Shown piece after piece: positions 1 to 11,102 of a stretch of DNA of 64,000 bases. Origin of the DNA: Linanthus parryae (Eukaryota; Streptophyta; Magnoliopsida; Ericales; Polemoniaceae); assembly GCA_023055425.1 (NCBI GenBank), contig JALGPY010000035.1, positions 1,665,501 to 1,729,500 on the forward strand. The letters are read 5' to 3'. The position numbers and the translations under genes are program-made. How positions within the stretch are numbered: the stretch's first letter is position 1; the number at the start of each line of letters is the position of its first letter. Below the pieces are notes generated by a model that saw nothing but the letters and a program-made list of their open reading frames with translations, did no database searches and was not told the DNA's origin.

Positions 1-686
1 CATTCAAACACACAATCATTCAAGATTAATTCCGGATTCCAGAAGATCAAATCAATCCAGTTTTCCAGAAGAACACATCCAGGTTTCAACAACTTATCTT
101 CATACTGCGTTCTTCACTTGTACTTCTATTTGTGTATCTTTAGATTATCTTAAAACTCACTTAACCTAGTGGTTGGTTGTTCAATTGAACAACAAGAGGT
201 TCTTGTTAGCTCAACTGCTAGTAGCTGGAACTAGATAGGTTTGGAACCACAAGCTGTATAGGTTCAAGGGAAATCACTTAGGCTTGAATACCTTGGGCTG
301 TTTCTGTGTGAGTAATAAGAAGTGTTTGCCCAATCCTGGTGGGATTAGATCCCTCAGGCAGAGATTAGGTCCATTGGGACTGAACTCTGTAAATTGCTTT
401 GTGTTCTTTACTTTACAGTTTGATTATTATCTGCTGCACACAACTCAAATCAAACTGGGGTTTAAAAGATGTTTAGAATTGTTCACATTTCAAGGCCTTG
501 AAACTTACTATTTTGCCTTTGTAAGTTTCAGACAATTTACTAAAATCTCAAGGCCTTGAGATTTGAGTTTCACACAAAGTCTTTCTGTTAAACTTTGAGT
601 TTTGCAAAAAAGTTTTCATACTCTATTCAACCCCCCCCCCTCTAGAGTATTTAGGTCCTGTATTTAGTCTACATTACACACTTTCA
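1..686 (+). mobile_element. 3' part of a copia-type solo LTR, copy 1 (cut by window edge)
   Basis: This matches 27569-28255 almost base for base and is the right half of the 1.5-kb LTR that is complete in copy 2. Its 3' end has the run of C (about 631-640), a TAGAGTATTTAGG stretch and a terminal CACTTTCA, a layout typical of copia LTR 3' ends. Two CAAGGCCTTG palindromes lie inside, the larger a perfect 22-bp palindrome at 543-564. A 91-codon open stretch at 284-559 is conserved in copy 2 but resembles no known protein, and I treat it as chance. The left part lies outside the window. Confidence 0.6.
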
Positions 687-1337
687 GTATCAAGCGAAGT
701 GAATTTCGTCTAATGCTGGTGACTCTAAACTGTATCAGGCGAGCTGATTTCGCCTAATACTCGTGATAATTTATCAGCATGTCTGCAAATGATAAACTAA
801 TACACAACAGCCTTCCATTGTGATTACGAACGGTTGACTGTAATCCATCGTTGCATTGTTTGGAAAATCTTTTCTAGCGGACTTGTACATACAGATTAAA
901 ATAAGTTGTGTTTCTTTTTTCTTATCGATAAGTCAATGACTTGTTATTTATTAAACGGTGATTGAGTCGTACAGTTGATTCAAGAAGAGAAGAAATGGTC
1001 TAGTTTGATTGAATTAAGTCGGTATAAATTGGTGTGCATAAGGGAATCTTGTTTGCCTTTCAAACTAACTAAAAGAATCTCTTATTATCTTCAGTAGGTA
1101 TCTTTAATTTGGTTCTTCTGAGATCTTTTTATTGAACAAGGTTGAGAGTACTTGGTTAGGCCTACCCAGAGAAATTTCTTTTCAAATTCATAAGTTTTAT
1201 TACTTGAGTCACAGAGTCGGAGAAAAATAGAATGGGAGTTGGAAACCTTCAAGATGGACTAGTGGTGCCATTTCTAAAATGAGGTGCACTTTAGAGAAAT
1301 ATAAATCTCGGGACGAGATTTTTTTAGTGGGGTAAAT
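687..1337 (+). mobile_element. Non-coding internal region of a gypsy-like non-autonomous LTR element, copy 1
   Basis: This is the counterpart of 28256-28908. It opens with two decayed copies of the 45-bp GTATCAGGCGAG repeat and has no convincing reading frame. It closes with CTCGGGACGAGATT and then TTTTTTAGTGGGG, which looks like the end of a gypsy polyprotein region followed by the polypurine tract that normally sits just before a 3' LTR. The TG of the type-A LTR follows at 1338. Confidence 0.55.
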
Positions 1338-2764
1338 TGTGACGCCCCGTATTCGAAATTTTAGTTAAACAATTTAATGACTACAATGATTGTTAAGAGC
1401 TTATGCATGGCATTGATTTAATACTTTCGGTAATAGGAATCGTGTAAAATTTATAGCAAGACGTTAGAGTTGCGATTCGTGACTCCTTGTATCATGTTGT
1501 GTTTCTATAGAGTCATTTTTATATAGAATTACATGGTGTACCTCCTGTAGTTAGAATTATGTCTACATAATTCTTTAATGATATTTATTTTTTGTTGGAT
1601 ACACCCTTAATAGAGGTATAAGATAAATTATAGCTGCTATACATGAGGGGTCTTACTTAACCAGTAATCAGTTGTTCCTTTTGAGTGACACATGTCCTTT
1701 TTTAGGCTATTAGGTGTCCTTCATATGACTACAATTTAACATCATACAAACCCATCAGAGAAGGGAGGGAGAAAGAGGGGTTGGCGGGGGAAGAACCAAC
1801 TCGGGTGGAAGGGGTGAAAGTGAAAAGAGAATTTTTCTCAAAAATTGATGTCTAAGGAGGGAGGGAGAGGGAGAGAGATCCATAGGATCTGTGATAGATG
1901 ATACATGGTTTGTTTGTTTGACCAACGAGAGAAAAAGGTTGGTAAATGGTCTTAACGAAAGTATCATATGAGTAAGGGATGGAAATTCCCCAATTTATAC
2001 CCAGTGCGATGTACACTAGAAAAGCAAAGGTATGTGATTTTCTTATTTGTTCGGTTGGAGTTGGCTTGCAGGCTGTTAGTTGCAGAATTATGTTTGGATT
2101 TTGATGAATTCAATCGACTCGTAAACCGAGTTGAAAACCATGATTTGTGTATTTATGTACGAGCTATTGGATTTGTTAGTAGGGTGCGAATGTGTATGAA
2201 AATAGCTGAGAGAATGGAGGAGAGTGCGATATGGGGATGGCCATGGAATTGGCTGAATGAATCATACAAATAGTTTTCTTCTTTTACTTTATGAATGATT
2301 CTCCAATACTTAGAAGAAGGGTGTTTATGAATCATACAATCGATACAAATAGTTTTCTTCTTTGTATCTTGATTAGATATATGGTAGCATTGGTGATATT
2401 TTTGCAGCATGTCTGTAAGTGACATACATGTTGATAATAAAGTCTGACCCCTTGCGGTGTTGATTGCTGAAAATTGAATTGTTTAGCTAAAAATGTAGCC
2501 ATTTTTAGCAATTCTTTTTAAGTTATTATTTTTTTAATGTTTATGAAAAAATGTCGTTTTGACGAGATGGTGCGAGTTTTTATTAAATTCAGTCACGTAC
2601 CAGATTTTTCAGAAATTTGATCAAAATAAATTTTGTTTCAGAGGAATGTGTGTCCTGCTGGTTGAGTTTTGGAACGTCTGATAATGTCAGACGGGTTAAC
2701 AATAAACGACTAATTTATCGAATAATCGATATTTTTATTATTAAAAGTGTGACGGGTCGTCACA
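1338..2764 (+). mobile_element. Type-A LTR, copy 1 (internally deleted)
   Basis: It starts TGTGACGCCCCGTATTCG and ends GACGGGTCGTCACA, so it has TG...CA termini. A polypurine tract precedes it and a primer-binding site (TGGTATTAGAGCC) follows. The same LTR occurs at 23445-25202 and 28909-30663. This copy lacks about 330 bp present in the other two. The gap falls near 2280-2360, between two ACAAATAGTTTTCTTCTT repeats, so slippage or recombination between short repeats is likely. The open frames inside it (1755-1967 minus, 1968-2273 plus) are not conserved in the way coding sequence would be. Confidence 0.7.
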
Positions 2765-3037
2765 GTGGTATTAGAGCCTTACCCAACCGGAGGTACAGAT
2801 AGTGTATCTGGGACTGGGCGGGTGTTTTGGCGGGTGTCTGTGGCGGGTGTTGTACGAGTGGTACACACTTGTGATCCACCACACTTGTGAGCCACCGCAC
2901 TGTCGGGCAAGGGGTAAACAGTCTAGTGCTGCTTGGGTGGTGGAGTTAATGAGACTTCGTGGTACGTGATATTTTTTTTAAGGTGAACGTCAATTTTGGT
3001 CAAATATCGAGTCGAAATTCTTATAAGTGGGGTAGAT
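2765..3037 (+). mobile_element. Minimal internal region between type-A and type-B LTRs, copy 1
   Basis: About 270 bp begin with the PBS-like TGGTATTAGAGCC, complementary in type to initiator tRNA-Met, and end with ATAAGTGGGGTAGAT, a polypurine tract. Nothing in it could code for gag or pol. The same short internal unit is at 30664-30923. A PBS and a PPT with almost nothing between them is the pattern of a non-autonomous or internally deleted LTR element. Confidence 0.6.
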
Positions 3038-4524
3038 TGTGAGACCCCGATTTTGTAAAAAAATAATTACACGTGAAAATTTTATTTCTTCATATATTGT
3101 AATTGTCGACTGTAGCAATCTTTTTGTTGGTGATATCGATTGTTGGTAAACAATTTTATGCTATTATGATTGAATGTTAAATTTTTAGTGTAATTTCTCT
3201 TAAATGGTTGGAACTCTACACCCATGGGACATTTCATGGTACATGCTTTTGTTACTTTGGTGGATGTCACCTGCCATGCATGTGTTTGATTTTTTTCTAG
3301 TCTATTAGAGAACCAAGTACTACCTCTGTTTCGCCTGTTTCAGCCTACTTCATTTTTTGTCACTATTCACTGGGTTACTTTCATCCGGTGATTTGATTAG
3401 CAAAACGATTCAAGAATTTGGTAATCTTTGCATGGTGTTATAGAGGAAAGTTTATTCTAAAATACCATGAAAAACATGTTAAAAAATACATCGTTTTGGT
3501 ACCCAAATCACCAAGTCAAAGTGACTCAGTTACGGGTTAAAAAGTCAAACGCAGACGAAACAGACGAAACGGAGGTAGTACTACTTAGGTTGCAAAGTCA
3601 AATAAAATAATGTCAATGTTATCATCTTCTTTCACATGGATGCCACGTATAGCTTTATCTTTTGTGTAGATGACTAATGCTTTGTTTATGATAGTAGCTT
3701 AAATATATGTATTCATTTATTGATACTTCTGTTAGAAATTTAGCTTAGAAGATAGTAGTTTCATGGTGGTACTCACTGTGGCAAAGGTGGCAACGGGTAG
3801 AGATCAAAAATATATAGCTTATGTGTGTGTCGAACTTTCTGATCGGTGAAGGAATGGAGGGTTGTAGAACTTGAAGTAGGCTAATGGTGTACTTGTCAGC
3901 TTTATGTTTTTAAAGAAGTAGGGGAAATCTAACTTCTAAGTTTCTGCAGTTACAGTCTATCCCTGTTTATACTGCTGGTGTGAATTTTACAGCTTTTTAG
4001 CTATCTGCTGATTATTATCTGGTGATTGATAAATCACGTTGTTTGTATATTTGGTGTCGCATGCTGATGTGTAATAACTAGCTCTTATGCTAAGTAGATT
4101 TTAGATTTCTACGCCAGTGGTTAGGCGGTACCTGCTGGGCTGTTTTGGCTCACCCCTCTGTTTTACAGGTTGAGCCGGAACGCGACTGGATCGCGGAGTT
4201 GTAGCTAAAAAATTGTGTTTATTTGTTAAAACTGTTGTTTTTAGCTAAAATAGTTATTTTTAGCCATTTTAGTTGTTTGTTGTAAATTTCTATTTTGGGC
4301 CAGATATTTATAAAAAAATTGTTCTGACGAGCATGTGTAACTTTTTAGTAAATTCAGTCACGTACCAGTTTTACAGAAATTTAATAAAAAAATATTGTTT
4401 CGGAGGACTGTGTGTCCTGTTGGTTGAGTTTTGGACGTCTGAAAGTGTCATACGGATTGATGTTAAACGGTGATTTTTATTGATTAATCGATTTTTATTA
4501 TTAGAAGTGTGACGGGTCGTCACA
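3038..4524 (+). mobile_element. Type-B LTR, copy 1
   Basis: It starts TGTGAGACCCCGATTTTG and ends GACGGGTCGTCACA. Its last 350 bases or so align with the type-A LTR (shared TTAAATTCAGTCACGTACCAG and GAATGTGTGTCCTG-like blocks), whereas the 5' part does not. It is therefore a divergent or chimeric member of the same family. It is 1487 bp long, like the copy at 30924-32410. It contains a MITE at 3320-3578. Downstream, at 4525, a copia RNase H frame begins with GTTGC, the right half of the target site of the whole composite. Confidence 0.65.
3320..3578. mobile_element. Stowaway-like MITE, copy 1
   Basis: The ends are CTACCTCTGTTTCG and, inverted, CGAAACGGAGGTAG. Each is flanked by TA, the Tc1/mariner target duplication. 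Length is 259 bp with no coding capacity. It sits in the type-B LTR. The identical insertion is at 31206-31463, so it predates the segmental duplication. Confidence 0.8.
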
Positions 4525-4835
4525 GTTGCTGATTCTACAACTGAGGCTGAGTACATTGTTGCATCGGGTGCAGCAAATGAGGCTGTTTGGATATGGAAGT
4601 TCATCATTGAGCCAGATGTGGTTCCTAGTATTGTTGATCCAATTGAGTTATATTGTAACAACACTAGGGTGATCGCACAATCCAAGAAACCCAGGTCACA
4701 CCAGAAATCCAAATACGTACTAAAGAAGTTCCATCTTATTTGAAAAATTACTGATAGAGGAGATGTGAAGATATGCAAGATTCCAACATATGAAAATCTT
4801 TCAGATCCACTTACAAAGTCGTGCAAGTGGGAGAC
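4525..4835 (+). pseudogene. Copia-2 RNase H C-terminal tail, copy 1
   Basis: The frame reads VADSTTEAEYIVASGAANEA, the end of a copia RNase H domain (the DSTTEAEY block). It continues through a degraded KHI-YH-like and DPLTK region and ends in AINI and a stop at about 4870. It is the continuation of the RT/RNase H frame that stops at 23444, as the copy-2 junction at 32411 shows. A stop replaces a codon after KKFHLI (4741). A polypurine stretch AAGTGGGAGA lies at 4825-4834, just before the 3' LTR. Confidence 0.75.
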
Positions 4836-6206
4836 TATTGAATTAGATGCCGTAGAGGCAATCAATATTTAGTATGAACATTATTTTTGGCTAGAATATT
4901 CATTTATTATTTATGAAGATATTTAATATAATGAAGTCCTTAGATTACAATTTGTAGTTTATCTTAAATATTCTCTAGCCCATTATATTGATTAATAGGA
5001 CGATCACTATAGGCTAGTATGTGGATAGATTGATATGGAGATATGAAGTCTAACATATGGGTACGCATTAGGAGTAGTGGCATACTGGATTGACCGACCG
5101 CGAGAAGACTACATTAGATTATGTCAATGTTACAAGTGTTTCTCGTAGTGCTAATGGTGTTGTAGTCCTTTGAATTGAAGTCACTAAATACTATAGTTGT
5201 GGAATATTATGTTTTGGTCCCGTCAAACGCTACACCGTGATTGGGTAGCAATGACGGTTATCGGACATAAAAGAAAGCAATCTGAGATATGGTAGTGATG
5301 TAGAGAAGATTTTTCCCTCCTACATAATGCGAGCAAATATCCACGGCCACTCGAGGAGTAGTGCTTATGGAACGTCTGGCCAGACTCTGATAAATCAATA
5401 TGGGATGTTGATGTTATCTGCATGGAAAAGCCTATTTCCCAGGATCGAGAAACTATGGATCGGATATACGAGTGTGAAAATTATGTCTCGTGTCCAATCC
5501 GGATATAGAGACAAAGGGACATATTTAACACGTTAACATTGGGCACATGGTTTGTCGGATCACTGAATTTTCTATTGGGTGGCATAGATGTGTTGCTAGA
5601 CACCACTCTATGCTTGTAATTTTTACTTCCAACTAAGTAGAAACCTATGGGGTCACACTTATGGATTAAACTGAATTTGGATATTAATTAGTGGGACTAA
5701 TTATTTAAAGGATCAAAGCGCAACCACAAGCAAACTTAGTAGGACAAAGGTGGACTAATCCGTGTATTGATACGTATTGGACCAAATATGTATTTAATAA
5801 GGAGTTATTAACTATATAAAGGCACTCCTAGCTTATTATTTCACAGGTGAGTCATTACTGTGTGAAACAAAAAAAATGCAAGGAGAGAGAGAGAGACAAC
5901 TAGGGCCGAAACCCTAGTTGTACGCCGTCGGCCTCCCTGTAGCGTGCGGCTCTGTGTTCTGTTTTACGTTATCTTCTGCCTCCTTCTTCGCGTAGCTAGA
6001 ACAAAAACGTGAAGAGGATTCCAGCATACAATCCTAGGTGTGGATACTCGTAGAGATGTTGACAACATTCTACGTTGTGATCATTCATACAATCAAGGTA
6101 CACATAATTTTTCTCTTATCACGTTATGATGGCTTGTCCTGCGATTCATGGAGGGTCTTGATCAGGAATATTTTATTGTATTTTTGCTGTGCATCAAAAC
6201 CCTACA
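4836..6206 (+). mobile_element. Copia-2 3' LTR, copy 1
   Basis: This is homologous to the 5' LTR of the young copia at 57404-58833 (shared TAGAGGCAAT, TTTAATATAATGAAGTCC, the paired GGATATAGAGACAAAGG block and terminal ATCAAAACCCTACA). Its first bases (TATTGAAT) have decayed from TGTTGGAAT. A TATATAAA box lies at 5813-5820, as in the young element. After the final CA, the next bases ATAAT continue a different copia RT frame, so the element inserted into copia-3 at the motif just after its YVDD. Confidence 0.75.
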
Positions 6207-7143
6207 ATAATCACTGGAAGTGACACTTCTTTCATTTCATCTTTGGTACATCAACTGAATCAAATGTTTGACATGAAAAATATGGGTCCCTTAACTTATT
6301 TTCTGGGTTTGCAAATAAAAAGAGATAGTTCTGGCATTTTCATTAATCAAACCAAATATATTGAGGATTTTTTGTCAAGATTCAACGTGGCTTCTTGTAA
6401 GCCATGTCCTACTCCTCTTGGTGCTGGAATTAAATATCACACTACAAATGGTACTCCTCTTCAAGATGACACTATTTACAGACAAGTTCTTGATGGTTTA
6501 CAATACTTAACATTTTCAAGGCCTGACATTTCATTTGCTGTAAATCATCTGTGCCAATTTATGCCTTCTCATTGTGACATTCATTTTTCTGGTAAAAAAA
6601 GAATTCTCAGATACTTGCAGGGTACAAAACATCATGGACTTCATTATCAAAAAGGCCACCTTCCCATACAAGCCTGTTCAGATGCAGATTGGGCTAGGAA
6701 TCCCTCCTACCCAAGGAGTACTTCTGTGTTTGTTACAGTTATTGAGCCCAACCCAATTCCCTGGGCCTCAAAGAAACAACACACTGTGGCCCGGTCCTCT
6801 ACTAAAGCAGAATACGGGGCCTCAGCCACTACCGCTGAAATTAGTTGGATTAAATATCTCTTCAATGATCTCAAAATTATAATTCCCTCTCAACCTTTAT
6901 GGCGTGACAATCAGTCTGCTATTGCAATGACTGCCAACCATATTTTTCATGCTCGTATGAAGCATATAGAAGTGGGTTACCACTTTCTTAGATAAAAGGC
7001 TCTAAAACAAGGCATTTGTGTTTCTTTTGTTTCAAGTTCGGAGCACATGGCTGACATCTTAACCAAATGACTCTCAATCTCTTCTAGAAATCATCTCAAG
7101 AACAAACTCATGGTAAGGTATCCCACATCAGTTTGAGGTGGCG
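6207..7143 (+). pseudogene. Copia-3 RT C-terminus and RNase H, copy 1
   Basis: The open frame continues directly from a copia RT active site (target context IIITGSDTSF). It includes FDMKNMGPLTYFLGLQIKR, a degenerate copia YLQGTKHHGLHY block, the RNase H motifs SDADWARNP and SSTKAEYGA, and an ADILTK tail. A GAA codon after YHFLR is now TAA (about 6995), and several RNase H residues differ from the family consensus. The 5' half (gag, protease, integrase, RT fingers) is missing because copia-2 inserted here. Only the 3' part and its LTR remain. Confidence 0.8.
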
Positions 7144-7530
7144 TATTAACATAAAGTACAATGTCTTCTATGCAATATTATCTAAGAGTCTTGTTAGTAT
7201 GTCATAGGGGTCTTTATGTAATAAATAAGACTCTCTGTACTGTTGTGCAACGTCTATTACAGCTGTCCAAACCATGGTTACTTGGTAACCATGGTTACGC
7301 CTCTCCTATTTATTCTCTCTGCTGTGTCCGAAAGGGTTTATCATCAATACAACAAAACATTTCTTTCCCCTTTATGTATTTGCTTCGTCTTCCTCATCCT
7401 CTGTGATGAGTTTATTTCAGATACATTTCATTTAGTTTTCACCGTCTTCGAGGGTCTTCTCTGTACATCGGCCATTTCTCATCTCTCTGGTTATCGAGAA
7501 AGAGTTTGTTTCTATCCAGATCTAATCTCA
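7144..7530 (+). mobile_element. Copia-3 3' LTR (3' boundary uncertain), copy 1
   Basis: It follows the polypurine-like CAGTTTGAGGTGGCG and starts TATTAACATAAAG, as copia LTRs starting TGTTAACATAAAG do. Copy 2 (35041-35456) has 35-40 more bases near 35126 that are missing here. The right edge is placed at AATCTCA because LINE sequence resumes there. That edge is inferred. Confidence 0.5.
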
Positions 7531-8170
7531 AATTCAGCTCCGAGGAAAACTTAATTCCTTCCAAAATTACTTTTGCTTCAACGACTTTGGCAAAAATCGA
7601 GAAAGGGATTTTGTTGGCTCTTCTGGCGATGAAGACACCGACTTTATCTCTAATTGCCGCACTTGTCCCTGCCGTTCGCAGCTTTGGGTTCCATGCGGCA
7701 TCGGTTCTAATGATAACCCATCCGTCCGACGGTTTTTGCAACGATTCCTCCGGTGGGTGTGAGTGGATCTGAGCGAGAATCGACAAAATGACCACCTGCA
7801 TGTGTAGGTTTTACTCATCCAGGTAATTTGATGCTACATTAACAACTTTCCGAGGGTTTCCTTTTTTATTCAAAAGATCAAGTTGTTTCTGTAAAGCCTG
7901 ATTTTCGGGATAAGAATACTCATCTTCTTTCTTTCCTCTTTTCCTGTTTCCAGAAACGCATGTGGGAACCAGATCTGAATAAGACCGTTGATAAGACGAG
8001 TAGAGTTGATCATCAAGTCTTGGCGAATTACATTCAAGAAACAGATGAGTCTCTGATTATTTCTCTTTCTTACAAATTGCACATAGATCTTCAGCTTTGA
8101 TACCTCGATATATTAGATTCGACCTGACTGGAGGGCTTTTTTTATAGCCCTCCAAATTGGTATAAAATCA
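7531..8170 (-). pseudogene. LINE-1 tail: zf-RVT and partial RNase H, copy 1
   Basis: Read on the minus strand, about 8125-8060 encodes YRGIKAEDLCAICKKEK followed by a stop and SETHLFLECNSP. This is the Cys-rich zinc-binding reverse-transcriptase module of plant LINE-1 pol. Further on, 7770-7545 encodes GWVIIRTDAAWNPK...AVIRDK...VEAKAILEGIKF, the N-terminal half of the type I RNase H domain with its Asp and Glu. A stop at the KEK codon and frame changes between the two modules mark it as dead. RNase H is cut at the copia-3 LTR. The C-terminal RNase H half is not adjacent but occurs in the inverted-repeat arms. Confidence 0.75.
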
Positions 8171-9598
8171 TCAAAAACTTTAGAATAAGATTATGTTATT
8201 CATACAGAAATAAACTAGAAAGTTGAAGCAAAACTCTAAATAACTTTAATCGAATCTTTCTTACCAGGAGTTAGACCAGATAAATTATTTCCAATCATAG
8301 CTGGAAATATCGTACCGGGCATCGTTTTGTTTTTGTTACTAGAGTGAAACATTTTGGTACTGGTATTTTTCGGTGATTCATTTCAGACGAATGTTCTTAA
8401 ATTATACAATTACATAATTTTTTTATATTTTCATAATGAAACCCAAATTTTATTCTTTTCTTTAACTAACCATAAAACATGCATTTTTTACTCTTATTCT
8501 TATTTTTTGTTAAAATATAATATGCAATGAGTGAACGAAATGAAAAACTACGTAGAGAACTATTTATCTTGAAGATCAGCATATATGTATGATTTTTTAT
8601 TTTATATGAAGGCCCCAAAACTTATTAAATTACAAACTGAACCCCGACTGAATTCCACCTCAAAATTCGTTAAATCTTCCGAAACCGGCCAAAACACCCG
8701 AAACCGGCCAAAACACACCGGTACGCACCGAATTCCAACCCGATATATACCGGTACCGGTTATACTTCGTTCCGAAACATAACGAAATTTCAAACTATGT
8801 TTCCAATACAAAGCTTACTCTAAATTACATCTTTATTCCTTCAAACGTATGTTTTTTTAAACTGAAATGCATAAACAAATGTAATGAAACTAAGGTAACT
8901 AAAAAACTTACATGAAAATCTACTTAACAGGAAATGGGAGTCGCTTAACTCAAAAGAAAAGAACGAGAAATGAAAGTCGCTTAAGTAAAAGATGTTAAAT
9001 GAAAAGAAAATGAGAGTTGCTTTATCAACTTGAGCTTTTACTCTATCCTCCTCCAATCTATGGCATATCGTCTTTTTCAGGTCGCTTAAGCTACATCGTC
9101 CAGACCGAGCATCAATATATGATAATACAAATATGTCAGCAATCATTTTCCCCTGGGAAATCAGAATCTTACCTGGCCTTCAAAATTCTATAAATGCAAA
9201 ATTGCATAGAGATACTCATACTTTAGTTTTTTTTTATTGAGTACCCATAGTTGGCCACAACTTGCTAATAATTGTTTACTTCTTTGGTTTTGTTAGCATA
9301 CTACTGTCACGCTGCCTTACATCATGAGTTAGATAATTTAGACAAATTCTCGAATTCAAACGAGTGTCCTCCACTAAAAGTCCCAGAATACACCGTAAAG
9401 AATTAACAGAAGATCATCTATGAAAAAACAGAACCAGAAATAACCAAATTATAATAACAAACTTACTATTTGCATTAAAAAAAACTGTCCAAGTAGCTGC
9501 TATTACAGTGTAAAATCTGGGATATCGGTCCGGACGCTCACATGAAGCGTTTTAGAAAACAAGAAATCACATAAAATAAAACAGTCGGAACGATTCAG
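8171..9598. other. Intergenic DNA, copy 1 (no recognised gene)
   Basis: AT-rich DNA shared with 36111-37553. It has a CCGG-rich patch with the palindrome ACCGGTACCGGT (8751-8761) and an open minus-strand stretch (8841-9146) whose first 50 codons are largely kept in copy 2. That stretch could be an exon relic but matches no family I recognise. Copy 1 stops matching copy 2 at about 9598. Confidence 0.5.
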
Positions 9599-9949
9599 GC
9601 TGCAAGACCATCTGAGCGTGAAAACCAGGCTGCAAGACATAGGATGATATGGAGTTTATGAATTTGCAATGCTGAACTTAAGGAATCATATATTATTTAC
9701 ATGCAGACTGACCTTAGCATGAACAGAAACAAGTATTTTATCCATCTTCGTACTTGGATAGAATCTGCACCATACAGCAGATTGCAAGCAATGTCAAGTA
9801 TCATATTTGACCATATAAAGTCTGAAAGCATCAACTGAAGAAGAAGCAAAGCAGAAAAACCATAAAATTATCAAACAGTCTCTTCCAGAAGCTTAGTCAA
9901 ATATGAAAATTCAAATAACTAACTTAAAGAAATAAAAGATAACTAATTG

Positions 9950-10035
9950 ATACGATATCCGTATCACTTTAACAGCACGCTTAGCCAGGGAATCAGCAAC
10001 ATGGTTTGAGTTCCTGTGCTCCTCGATAAGCAGAA
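9950..10035 (-). pseudogene. RNase H C-terminal fragment (LINE-type), left arm
   Basis: On the minus strand this encodes LLIEEHRNSNHVADSLAKRA, the His-Asn-x-x-AD-x-LAK block that closes the RVT_3-type RNase H domain of LINE polyproteins. No N-terminal half is attached. The mirror copy is at 17150-17240 on the plus strand. Confidence 0.6.
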
Positions 10036-11102
10036 GGTAGGCCATCCGTTATATTTTAGTTTTATCAAAAACAACATGATGTTTATAGTTGGTTTTTAAT
10101 TAAGATTGTGACCAATTTTAAATAAATAACCATTATCTCAACAAACTAAAAATATGAATAAATCTATTAAATAGGAAGACGTATTGGAGTTTGATCTTCA
10201 AATAGAGAGGTACATGCATGACATCAATTTTGATGAGAGGATGCATGCATCAACTGTGGGGATGCTCCTAATGATGAGAAATATATAAGTAATACCTTCA
10301 CAAAAGTATGGTTAAAATGCACTACTTAGGAATTGATTATACAAGTTCAAGTAGTCCATTGATGAATGATGACGTGAAATATATAAGTACTACCTTTACA
10401 AAAGTATGGTTAAAATGCACTACTTAGGAATTGATTATACAAGTTCAAGTAGTCCATTGATGAATGATGACGTAAAGATGTCGCGTCAAATAGCAGATCA
10501 TAGAAAGTATGTTATTAACTCATAGATTGTCAAGACACGACAAGCTACTACAACAATCCAACAGATAGAAGATATAGACCAAAGAACAGTTTCCATGTTC
10601 GGAAACAACAAGGGAAAATCCAACATTCCTACCTGTAGAAAGATATTTCGAGTAACAATTAAGGTACAGGTTTTCTCAGCTCCAGTTGCATTATCTGAAA
10701 TGATAACCTAATAGCAAATTATAAAAGCAAACAAGAATAGACAGTTGATTACGTCATGCTTAAAGAGTAACTTAAATGTTCGAAGTCGCTAGTATTAACA
10801 AGTTAGAAAACTCTCCATAGTTTGAAGAAACTCTCTCAAAAGCTCTCTAGCAACCATCCTCACATATAATATGCAGAACTACAAGGAGATTTCACCTCAG
10901 CCAAAGCAAGGAGGATCCCTTGGGTACACTCCTCGAAGTTTGCCTATAAGAATTCACAGATTGGTTCTTAAAGAATGGTTTTTCTCATGATCGCTTCAAC
11001 AGACATTAGTAGACTACCTTCTGCTTTGCTTGCTTGAGGATTTGGAAAAAAATAAATAAATGATCTTTGTCTTTGGAAACATTAACACCCCATGCCTGCT
11101 TA

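Noticed and set aside
1755..1967. Pro/Ser-rich minus-strand frame repeated at 23863-24192 and 29323-29652
   Set aside because: It recurs only because it lies in the type-A LTR. No domain, and the frame is broken differently among copies.
2761..2780. tRNA gene suggested by TGGTATCAGAGC sites
   Set aside because: These are primer-binding sites after LTRs; no cloverleaf around them.
8841..9146. Possible conserved protein on the minus strand (also 36801-37085)
   Set aside because: About 50 codons agree between copies, but the copies are recent duplicates, so this says nothing about selection; no family recognised.
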